Part shown: in pieces, positions 51,911 to 58,580 of the stretch
Numbering within the stretch: the stretch's first letter is position 1
How the letters are laid out: every line of letters begins with the position of its first letter
DNA from: Photobacterium galatheae
GTDB taxonomy: Bacteria; Pseudomonadota; Gammaproteobacteria; Enterobacterales; Vibrionaceae
Assembly: GCF_000695255.1 (NCBI RefSeq)
Contig: NZ_JMIB01000001.1
Location: 1-64,000 of the forward strand
DNA: 64,000 nucleotides
Direction: 5' to 3'
The notes under the pieces: generated by a model
Told to the model about the DNA's origin: nothing
The model's database searches: none
Seen by the model: the letters and a program-made list of their open reading frames with translations, nothing else
Translations under genes and position numbers: made by a program

Positions 51911-51985
51911 CCGTCTTTTTATGGTTTTGATTGAAGCAAACACAGCTTCAGTATCCCCGGCGAGGATTATCAAGATGACTTGGTT
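51905..51985 (+). mobile_element. IS110-family transposase 5' relic, copy d
   Basis: ATG TCA CCG... reads MSPSFYGFD-stop-SKHSFSIPGEDYQDDLVV, an IS110 N-terminus with TGA at the Leu codon of IDLAK. The sequence departs from IS110 after about 25 codons. Confidence 0.7.
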
Positions 51986-52066
51986 GTTCAGATAAATTGG
52001 CTGCTACGCAGCCAATGAGTTCGCTTACCTTTGACACTGAGAAGACTTATCTGTGTGATGTGGATT

Positions 52067-52726
52067 CTATTTTCGACCCATAATACGAAGAATTCTCAAA
52101 AATAGGTTAATGATATCCATGTAGAGTGCTGCTGCGCTATCTACTGCATTGTCTAAAGTTTTTGGGATTCGATTTGCTTTCCCCCAATCATAACCAATGT
52201 AACCACAGAATATGATAACAACCGCCCAGTCTAACCACTCTTGGTGAATACCAAGTATGAATATTTGAAAGAGCTCAACAGCAACGACGGCTAATAATGC
52301 AATCGACAACACGCCAGCGATTCTTTGGAAGAAAGCTGGAAACATTGTACCAAGCAGCATCATGATGCCGGTCACTAGTCCCGTCACCTTCAACGCGTCC
52401 AGAACCAACGATGGGTCATAATTTGATACGGCCATGTTGATGATGAGCCCAAAAGGAACAACGACTAAGTTATAACCTGCAAAACTAACCAATGGGTTTG
52501 ATGAAGCACTAAATAAAAAAACGCCGAGGAGGCAACTTACAAAATAGCCGATCAAAAAGACCCAGGGATTGATAGAAGTTATCAACTCAACAGGGATATT
52601 ATCGACCATGAGCCAGTTAACCAAAAAGCCCCAACACAACACGGCACCTATTGTCAGGTTATACAGCCTTGCGCTTATTTCGCGCTCGCCTGTACTCGTG
52701 CGATCAAAAACATTGGTCTCCATCAT
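52067..52726 (-). CDS. Bax inhibitor-1 family membrane protein
   Basis: A 219-residue protein with about seven hydrophobic segments. The C-terminal AALYMDIINLFLRILRIMG corresponds to the family's conserved ALxLYxDxINLF end, and the DWGKANRIP region contains the Asp pair region of BI-1 proteins. Bacterial homologues are pH-dependent Ca2+ leak channels (YetJ type) or modulators of membrane proteases (YccA type). AAAGGAG precedes the ATG. It is in the cassette-like minus-strand block, just upstream of IS110 relic e. Confidence 0.85.
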   Translation of the reverse strand: MMETNVFDRTSTGEREISARLYNLTIGAVLCWGFLVNWLMVDNIPVELITSINPWVFLIGYFVSCLLGVFLFSASSNPLVSFAGYNLVVVPFGLIINMAVSNYDPSLVLDALKVTGLVTGIMMLLGTMFPAFFQRIAGVLSIALLAVVAVELFQIFILGIHQEWLDWAVVIIFCGYIGYDWGKANRIPKTLDNAVDSAAALYMDIINLFLRILRIMGRK

Positions 52727-52762
52727 TCAAAATTCTCCTTTATCACTATTCACAAAACGAAC

Positions 52763-52837
52763 GACATGGATTCTTCCTTACCAGACTTTGCCAAACTTGA
52801 TCAGTCTGAACACGAAGTCCTTAGAGGCCACCATGTC
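52763..52837. other. Structured hairpin upstream of IS110 relic e
   Basis: Outer stem GACATGG (52763-52769) / CCATGTC (52831-52837), the latter containing the transposase ATG, and inner stem CAGACT (52782-52787) / AGTCTG (52803-52808). IS110 elements encode a structured bridge RNA in the non-coding end before the recombinase gene, which is the position of this hairpin. Confidence 0.65.
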
Positions 52838-53148
52838 ATCATTTGTTTATCGCATTGATTTGGCCAAACAGGGCTTTAGTATCTACGGTGAGAATCATGA
52901 AGGCAAGCTATTGATCCACTGAATAATATCGCGATCAAATCCCCTCTCGACGTTTACTATCATCGGTATGGAAGCCTGCGACGCTTCTTATGATTGGGTC
53001 CGAGAGTTTGCGAAGCTTGGGCACATACCGAAAATCATGGCATCAAAGTATGTCGTGCCTTTCAGAACCGGGGCTAAAACGATCTTAGTGATGCCATGGC
53101 GATTTGTGTTGATGTTGCCCATCTTTCAACGCGCTTCGTCCAGAATAA
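52833..53148 (+). pseudogene. IS110-family transposase, degenerate (copy e)
   Basis: The longest IS110 relic. It reads MSSFVYRIDLAKQGFSIYGENHEGKLLIH, then TGA, then in the same frame to TIIGMEACDASYDWVREFAKLGHIPKIMASKYVVPFRTGAK. After a one-base deletion near 53072 it continues in another frame as NDLSDAMAICVDVAHLSTRFVQNK. This is the DEDD-type RuvC-like domain of IS110 recombinases (IDLAK, MEAC, KNDxxDA). The C-terminal half, including the catalytic Ser region, is absent. Leu in IDLAK is intact here, unlike the other relics. Confidence 0.88.
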
Positions 53149-53191
53149 ATTTTTCTAGGGTATTTTTCCCGGTACTTATTAGAAATTTTTA

Positions 53192-53731
53192 TTAAATTAT
53201 GAAATAAGAAAAAGGTGTGTTGTCAATAATTGAAACAACTCTTCGACTTGGACGAATATGATAGTCTCTATCATGAGCCTTTTCTTGAATTATATCTTCT
53301 ATGTATACAACGTCATGTTCCTTACATATACCGAGTCCCCAGTATGACCTTAAGTCTATCTCTGAACGTTTTATTTTTCTAACCTTATCAAAATCAGATA
53401 GAACATTAGAAACACAGGAAACTGGTGAACGATGTAACTTGACTTCTAATGCAGCATATTTTTCAAGTGCCCAACCTTTTTTTCTAATTAAAAAGTCAGG
53501 CTTTACATGATGCTTTATTTTTTCCTTTCTTGCATCTACTGAAAATGAAAGTTCACGATGCCATTCAGGTTCTGATTCATGAATAGAAAGAAAGTATGAA
53601 AACTCTATTTGGAACCAAACTTCCCATCCGGTGATGTCCATTAAGTCAATGACATTTAGCCTGTCCTTAATATGTTTCTGTTCAAAAAAGTCTTTTAGCA
53701 TATCAGTTATATAATCAAACTCAGATCTCAT
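53192..53731 (-). CDS. PD-(D/E)XK nuclease-like hypothetical protein
   Basis: A 179-residue protein, very AT-rich. A candidate nuclease core is visible: a helix with E (GWEVWFQIEFSYFLS), then D in VKPDFLIRKKG and the E-x-K pair in ALEVKLHR, followed by a strand YWGLGIC. This order fits restriction-endonuclease-like proteins. I do not recognise a specific family and no methylase or partner is adjacent. Its 5' side has GCGTTAGAAT, resembling an attC core, about 50 bases before the ATG. Confidence 0.7.
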   Translation of the reverse strand: MRSEFDYITDMLKDFFEQKHIKDRLNVIDLMDITGWEVWFQIEFSYFLSIHESEPEWHRELSFSVDARKEKIKHHVKPDFLIRKKGWALEKYAALEVKLHRSPVSCVSNVLSDFDKVRKIKRSEIDLRSYWGLGICKEHDVVYIEDIIQEKAHDRDYHIRPSRRVVSIIDNTPFSYFII

Positions 53732-53853
53732 ATTTCACTTTTCTTCTGTGTTATCAAAAAATTCTAACGCTGCCATCAGCCGCGAAGCAATGTGGCTCTA
53801 TTTTTTTGGTCCTTAACCACGGAATCCGCACGAAATCCCCATCATGCAAGGGA

Positions 53854-54123
53854 TCACTGCACCTGACTTAAATAGCTGATATCCATCGCACACTCCATTC
53901 ATTTGCGTTGGATCTCTCCTTTAAAACTGCTTTCTTGTTTCAGCAGATTCAAACAGAACTGCCTGATCCTTGAAAATGCTTCGGCGCGATCATCCACCCG
54001 AATTCGGTATTCGTCTTCTTTAAAATTGACGTTCAGCTGCCAGTGCATCGATTTAATTCCCCAATGCGCTCGGGTGACATCATGCAGCTGTTTCGCACTG
54101 AGTTTCTTGGAGCTGATATAAAA
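53854..54123 (-). pseudogene. ISAs1-family transposase, C-terminal fragment
   Basis: Reading minus from 54123 gives FYISSKKLSAKQLHDVTR, AHWGIKSMHWQLNVNFKEDEYRIR, VDDRAEAFSRIRQFCLNLL and KQESSFKGEIQRK, then TGA, then MECAMDISYLSQVQ. The HWxIxxxxHWxLxVxFxED block is the C-terminal hallmark of ISAs1 (DDE) transposases. The N-terminal three quarters are missing and one in-frame stop is present. Confidence 0.85.
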
Positions 54124-54138
54124 AACAGCACATTTTGT

Positions 54139-54231
54139 GCAGCGGAGTCACTTACTTCACCGGGTCATTGCAACAGCCAATGATGATGTAAGGTTCAGAC
54201 CTTTTGCGGGAAAACCTGATCATGCGGCGGG
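54139..54231. repeat. Partial third copy of the 162-bp repeat (f)
   Basis: It matches the second half of 49835-49996 (GTCATTG..AATAGCCAATGAT.A.GTAAGGTTCAGACCTTTT) with many substitutions and adjoins the ISAs1 fragment. From 54232 to 54411 I see no gene. Confidence 0.65.
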
Positions 54232-54410
54232 CACATTTGATGCCCTCTAACGAATGAGGAACCGCAACCGCGCAGTGTCATGGCATCAATGCCAATAAAC
54301 AGACCGAATGTAGAGCGGCAGTCCCAAACCTTATATAGCCTGACACTGTTGTTGACAACCGGGGGAGTCCATGTAGCCAAATTAAGGTGTGAACAACGCT
54401 GACATCTTAC

Positions 54411-54500
54411 CTAAGCCATTGCGCCTTAAACACAAAACTCAACTTGAAATGAGAGCGCCAAGCGTTGTGAATCACTCTTAAATTTATTGTTAGCTAAAAC
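54411..54500 (-). repeat. attC-like integron cassette recombination site
   Basis: Read on the minus strand it begins TTTTAGCTAACAATAAATTT, contains GAGTGATTCACAACGCTTGG (a block common in Vibrio-type attC sites), and ends GTGTTTAAGGCGC...GGCTTAGGT. AGCTAAC at its start is the inverse core. The 5' edge of the same cassette has the complementary core GTTAGCT (54830-54836), so the 90-aa ORF is framed like an integron cassette. The distal core is mutated. Confidence 0.65.
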
Positions 54501-54548
54501 CTCAAAGTGATCTTAATAGGCGCTATGGCACAATAATACTTTTAATAG

Positions 54549-54821
54549 TTAAGCCCATTTTCGATTATCGAGTTCATTAAGCATTTTATCAATATCGGCT
54601 ATGTATTTTTTTACTTCATTTTCTGTTTTAAATTTTTTTCTTAAGTACCACCACCCTCCTGAGGCTTGTTGAACTTCAAGTTCAATGTCTTCAGATGAAG
54701 ATAAGGTGTAAGCTGTACAAGTTATGTTTAACGGAGCCTTACGACCAGACTCGTTATCAACAGCCCAGATATATTCACCTTCAAGCTCTAAAAAATCAAA
54801 GTACTGCTTTTCCATTTTCAT
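54549..54821 (-). CDS. Hypothetical protein, cassette-encoded
   Basis: About 88-90 residues (starts ATG 54821 or 54815, with AAAAAGGAATG upstream). The sequence (FDFLELEGEYIWAVDNESGRKAPLNITCTAY, ASGGWWYLRKKFKTENEVKKYIADIDKML) is a small alpha/beta protein, acidic, of no recognised family. It is framed by GTTAGCT at its 5' side and an attC-like site 50 bases beyond its stop, so it is a candidate integron gene cassette. Confidence 0.75.
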   Translation of the reverse strand: MKMEKQYFDFLELEGEYIWAVDNESGRKAPLNITCTAYTLSSSEDIELEVQQASGGWWYLRKKFKTENEVKKYIADIDKMLNELDNRKWA

Positions 54822-54836
54822 TCCTTTTTAGCTAAC

Positions 54837-55355
54837 ATTTTATTAAACGACATAATGTCGTATAACCCTGTCGTATATCTCACCTCCGCACGTAACTGTT
54901 CTGTTCAGAGTTTCCCGATTTCTACTCATCGCATCGAAAATCAGCGGCCTGTGATTCGGAATCGAAAAAGCGACACACGATAGTCCCGATTCTGTACAAC
55001 TGTTTTTGTGGAATGATGAACGACATCCTGTAAGCCTCCACAAAAAACAGTGCTCAATGTACCAGTGATGTTCACACAAACACGCTACCGCCCCTGACAA
55101 TCAAGTCACGTGCCGTAAATTGCCGTACATCATAGGCAGATACGAATCACGTTTCACGAAGTGATGCGTTTGGGGTTGCATATCTGTGGGTAAGCGCAAA
55201 GTTGCATGATAAGACGGAAAAATGAGGGCGGGCAGAGCTTGGAAGGATGCTTCAATCGATTGATGGAACCAGCACTGGATACTATCGAAATCAGTAACAT
55301 AGTTTCATGGAATCTGGGCTGTATTGGCTTTCTGGAGCCGTTCTTCTTTGCATCA
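54837..55355. other. Non-coding stretch beside the cassette region
   Basis: About 520 bases without a convincing gene. A perfect 13-bp palindrome CGACATAATGTCG occurs near 54849 and an inverted repeat ATCAC..GTGAT near 55147. No integrase gene or recognisable attI was seen. Confidence 0.4.
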
Positions 55356-56243
55356 TCACGAAAACGGAAGCATATCGCGTTGCAATTCATCAAGAAGGAG
55401 TTCTTTGATGAGTGTCTGTGATTTTTCTTTTTTCAGTGATGATTCCAGCAACGATAATCCGATTGTCGGTAATTGGGGGAGCTGATGATGAATGATGGCT
55501 AATGAACTTGGGATGCTTAAATCTGCACGGACGGTGAGACCAAGACCGGCATTGACTGCTGCCCAGATACCGGAGAGGCTGCCTCCGGAGACGGCAATTT
55601 TCCAGGGAATATTCTCTTGGTCTAATGCCTTTATCGCGGCATCACGAATAATACATGGTGCGTCTAATAAAATCAGCGGGAGAGGTTTCCCCGAATTCAG
55701 ATGGGATGCCAGATCAAAAGATGGGCTGGCAATCCAATGCTGAGGGACTTCCGTAATGAGTCGGTCCTGATTCATTTCGAGCGGATTTTCCCAACATAGA
55801 GCAAAGTCAATTTTATTGCGAAGGCTCTCTTCTTTGAGCGTGTTGTTTCGGCCACATTGCGCATAAATCTGAATGTTGGGGAAGCTTCTGGCGATTCGAC
55901 CTAATAAGTTGGGCAGTAATCGCTCACTGAAATCTTCTTGTAATCCAATACTGACAGCCCCATGAATGGTTTGCTGCTGAATCGCCTGAAGCGCTTCATC
56001 ATTGATTGACAACAACTTCTTTCCGTAGCTCAACAATAACTCACCTGATTCGGTTAACCGCAAATTTCTGCCACTTTTAGACAGGAGTTTGACCCCACAT
56101 TGCTGCTCCAGTTTTTTCAATTGTGCGCTGACTGCTGAAGTCGATCGGCAGAGTCGACTGGCTGCGAGCGTAAAGTTGCCTAAGTCGATACCGACGACGA
56201 ACGTTCTCAATGCATCTAAATCGATTGATTCAGGGCGCTTCAT
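55356..56243 (-). CDS. LysR-family regulator
   Basis: About 295 residues; start ATG 56243 (or 56246) after CAGGAAT. HTH: LDALRTFVVGIDLGNFTLAASRL then STSAVSAQLKKLEQQCG. A substrate-binding-like domain follows. It is divergent from the carboxymuconolactone-decarboxylase/tautomerase pair with about 125 bases between and probably controls it. Confidence 0.9.
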   Translation of the reverse strand: MKRPESIDLDALRTFVVGIDLGNFTLAASRLCRSTSAVSAQLKKLEQQCGVKLLSKSGRNLRLTESGELLLSYGKKLLSINDEALQAIQQQTIHGAVSIGLQEDFSERLLPNLLGRIARSFPNIQIYAQCGRNNTLKEESLRNKIDFALCWENPLEMNQDRLITEVPQHWIASPSFDLASHLNSGKPLPLILLDAPCIIRDAAIKALDQENIPWKIAVSGGSLSGIWAAVNAGLGLTVRADLSIPSSLAIIHHQLPQLPTIGLSLLESSLKKEKSQTLIKELLLDELQRDMLPFS

Positions 56244-56368
56244 CATATTCCTGCTTTTCGGGAAGATTGCTTCAGAATGTTTTGATTTTATAAGGCTTTT
56301 GGTTCGGTAACAATCGCAGTCATGTTCTGAAAACATGCAATGATTGAATTGAACCAAAGGAGAAACAC

Positions 56369-56677
56369 GTGGGGAAGACGCTGGATAAAGACTCATTAGG
56401 TAAAATCGCACCGAAACTGGCAGAGCTAACAACGAATACATTATTTGGCGATCTCTGGCAGCGAGAAGCACTGACATTCAGGGAACGTAGCTTGATTACG
56501 GTGAGTGCTCTGGTGGCAATGAACAAATACGAACAGTTACGCTGGCATATCAATTTTGCCCGGGAAAATGGACTGACTGAAGAAGATATCGTTGAAGTAT
56601 TTACACATCTTGCCTTTTATGTCGGCTGGCCCAGTGCGGTAACCGCTTTGCAAACATTGAATGATGGAGATGAATAA
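56369..56677 (+). CDS. Carboxymuconolactone decarboxylase (CMD) family protein
   Basis: A 102-residue protein starting at GTG 56369 with AAGGAGAAACAC upstream. The CMD fold pattern LTFRERSLITVSALVAMNKYEQLRWHI and LTEEDIVEVFTHLAFYVGWPSAVTAL is clear; the AhpD CxxC is absent, so it is of the decarboxylase rather than the peroxidase branch. The stop overlaps the next ATG by one base (TAATG). Confidence 0.88.
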   Translation: MGKTLDKDSLGKIAPKLAELTTNTLFGDLWQREALTFRERSLITVSALVAMNKYEQLRWHINFARENGLTEEDIVEVFTHLAFYVGWPSAVTALQTLNDGDE

Positions 56678-57081
56678 TGCCTTTTTCCAGAATTATGGTT
56701 CAGACCGGTCGATCTGAAGAAGCGCTGAAAATCATTTCAGATACGCTGCACCAAACACTTGTCGATGAATTCAATGTCCCCCCGAAGGATCGCTTTCAGG
56801 TCATTGATGAATACCCAGAAGGCCGATTGATATTTGACGAGACCTATTTGTCTGGTAAAAGAACATCGAACTACATTTTATTTTTAATTACCGCAGGAAA
56901 GCCGAGAGAGAAGGAAATGAAAGCGCGTTTTTATCAGGTGCTTTCACAAAGAATCTCTGAAAGGACAGGGATCTCTCAGGACGATGTGATGGTGGTGGTT
57001 CAGTTTACAAACCCGGACGACTGGAGCTTTAGTGGCGGCAAACTTTACACGATTCAGGAAGCTGTAAACGAGGGAAACTGA
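56677..57081 (+). CDS. Tautomerase-family enzyme (malonate semialdehyde decarboxylase-like)
   Basis: A 134-residue protein with the N-terminal catalytic Pro (MPFSRIMVQTGR) of the tautomerase superfamily, a GRLIFDETYLSGKRTSNY region and DVMVVVQFTNPDDWSFSGG, matching the Tautomerase_2 group. It is translationally coupled to the CMD protein; both could act on one ring-cleavage or keto-acid intermediate. Ends at a hairpin terminator. Confidence 0.88.
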   Translation: MPFSRIMVQTGRSEEALKIISDTLHQTLVDEFNVPPKDRFQVIDEYPEGRLIFDETYLSGKRTSNYILFLITAGKPREKEMKARFYQVLSQRISERTGISQDDVMVVVQFTNPDDWSFSGGKLYTIQEAVNEGN

Positions 57082-57096
57082 AATCACAGCGCTGAC

Positions 57097-57122
57097 ACAG
57101 CCAGCCTGTTCGCTGGCTGTTT
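57097..57122 (+). terminator. Rho-independent-like terminator
   Basis: ACAGCCAGC (57097-57105) and GCTGGCTGT (57112-57120), a perfect 9-bp stem, short T tract. Confidence 0.7.
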
Positions 57123-57187
57123 GGCAGATTTCCATACGACAAGGTCAAAACCGTCATCAAGAATCGGCTTGATAAACGCCCACATGT

Positions 57188-57826
57188 TTAATGGGTCTTG
57201 TGGAGTAAATTCATCAGAACCTCTACACACTTCTCTGCAGCATCCAGATCTTTCTCAACAAATGCCGACACAATTGCGCCTTCTTTCATCAGACAGACGG
57301 TATCCAGCAACGCTTCGTCCTGACACGACAGATGTTGTTGGATTAAAGCCCTGACTTTGTGTTTGTGGTCTCGGCAATAGGCGATGATGGCAGCATTTTC
57401 TTCGCTGAATTCTGCCGAGGTGTTGATGAAAAAGCAGCCGCGAAACGGACTGAGCGCCGGGACACGGTTGTGGAACCAGTCACTGAGGCCATTGAACAGG
57501 CGAGTGATGCGTTCGGCGTCGTCCTGAGCCGGTGACAGCAGTTGAGCCAGCCAAGCCATGAAAATGTCATCGCGCGCTGCCAGTGCGGCAAGGACCAGTT
57601 CATCTTTGCTGGCGAAATGGCTGTAGAGCGTTTTCTTCGCCACCCCTGAAACTTTCAGAACCTCATTGATCCCGACCGCATGAATGCCCTGACGGTAAAA
57701 CAGGGTCAGGGCGGTTTCAATCAGCAGCTGTTTTTTATCTGGCTTTGTGGATGCCTGCTTCACAGATATTTGACTCACAGATGTTTGATGCACAGGTTTT
57801 TGATTATCAGGTGTCTGGCTCATCAC
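57188..57826 (-). CDS. TetR-family repressor
   Basis: A 212-residue TetR protein. HTH: LIETALTLFYRQGIHAVGINEVLKVSGVAKKTLYSHFASKDELV. The C-terminal half contains AELSPFRGCFFINTSAEF-like residues typical of the AcrR/YxaF group. The first 30 residues are a repetitive Ser/Gln/Val-rich extension (QKPVHQTSVSQISVKQASTK). It is divergent from the HPP-family gene, and two palindromes GTAGAC-N6-GTCTAC lie between. Confidence 0.92.
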   Translation of the reverse strand: MMSQTPDNQKPVHQTSVSQISVKQASTKPDKKQLLIETALTLFYRQGIHAVGINEVLKVSGVAKKTLYSHFASKDELVLAALAARDDIFMAWLAQLLSPAQDDAERITRLFNGLSDWFHNRVPALSPFRGCFFINTSAEFSEENAAIIAYCRDHKHKVRALIQQHLSCQDEALLDTVCLMKEGAIVSAFVEKDLDAAEKCVEVLMNLLHKTH

Positions 57827-57857
57827 GATTCCTCTTGCGTTGAAAAGATGTTGACAC

Positions 57858-57909
57858 AGGTAGACCGACTTGTCTACTCTGTTTGCAAGGTAGACAGATC
57901 GGTCTACCT
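57858..57909. promoter_or_regulatory. Two tandem TetR operators over the divergent promoter
   Basis: GTAGAC-N6-GTCTAC occurs at 57860-57877 and 57890-57907, 30 bases apart (near three helical turns). The second has 8-bp arms AGGTAGAC/GTCTACCT. The first lies between a TTGACA (57851-57856) and a TACTCT (57875-57880), so repressor binding would block RNA polymerase. Confidence 0.8.
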
Positions 57910-57931
57910 GAGCTATTCAAAGGAGAAATAA

Positions 57932-58384
57932 ATGAATCAATATGGTTTTGCACTGATCTCGGGTTTGGGCGCTGCGGTCGCGATTGGGTTACTGTCGTTG
58001 GCAGATAGCATGACCACGTCAGGGTTGTGGTTGATGGCGCCTTTCGGTGCGACCGCAGTCCTGGTGTTTGGTGTGCCAGACAGCCCACTGGCGCAGCCGA
58101 AGAATGTGATATTCGGCCATTTGCTCACGGCATTGATTGGTGTGTTGTTCGTGAATTTCGTCGGAGTAACCCCTTTGACGCTGGCGGTGGCATCCGGCCT
58201 TGCGGTGTCTGTAATGCTGGTGACAAAAACAACTCATCCACCAGCCGGAGCAAATCCGTTGCTGATTATGCTGACCGGACAAAGCTGGTCGTTTCTGATC
58301 ACTCCTGTGCTGCTGGGCGCTGTGGTGATGGTTCTGATCGGTCAGTTGCTGAAAATGCAGCGCAGCAGGGCACTGAGCCAGTAA
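57932..58384 (+). CDS. HPP-family membrane protein
   Basis: A 150-residue protein with four or five hydrophobic segments and the signature T-H-P-P-A-G-A-N-P (about 107-115) that names the family. Related proteins in cyanobacteria act in nitrite transport. AAGGAG precedes ATG 57932. It is controlled by the divergent TetR. Substrate unknown; export of the TetR inducer is possible. Confidence 0.9.
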   Translation: MNQYGFALISGLGAAVAIGLLSLADSMTTSGLWLMAPFGATAVLVFGVPDSPLAQPKNVIFGHLLTALIGVLFVNFVGVTPLTLAVASGLAVSVMLVTKTTHPPAGANPLLIMLTGQSWSFLITPVLLGAVVMVLIGQLLKMQRSRALSQ

Positions 58385-58461
58385 TTTCGTTTGCGCCACT
58401 CATGTCGTAGATTGCCAACCCCCTTTCAACCTGTAAGCAGGGTGCCGCCAGTGACTGACTG

Positions 58462-58540
58462 AAATGTCACTTTTCTGGTGAAAAAATGTCACTTTTTAAC
58501 CTATGAAATTGATTCAGTGCTTAATAAGATTGAATCAGTT
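58462..58540 (+). promoter_or_regulatory. Direct repeats and inverted repeat before the GNAT-oxidase operon
   Basis: ATGTCACTTTT occurs at 58464-58474 and 58486-58496, 22 bases apart, the usual spacing of an AraC-type direct-repeat operator. Further on, TGATTCA (58510-58516) and TGAATCA (58531-58537) form an inverted repeat. The AraC-type regulator at the far end of the operon is a candidate ligand. Confidence 0.5.
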
Positions 58541-58580
58541 TTCATCCTCGGGTTAATTCCCATGCTTACAGGGACTGATT

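Noticed and set aside
54195..54380. 61-codon minus-strand ORF in the IS-relic region
   Set aside because: Overlaps the partial 162-bp repeat, no ribosome site, composition of non-coding DNA.
55154..55421. Two overlapping ORFs at the end of the LysR gene
   Set aside because: They overlap the LysR coding end and each other in antisense and lack ribosome sites.
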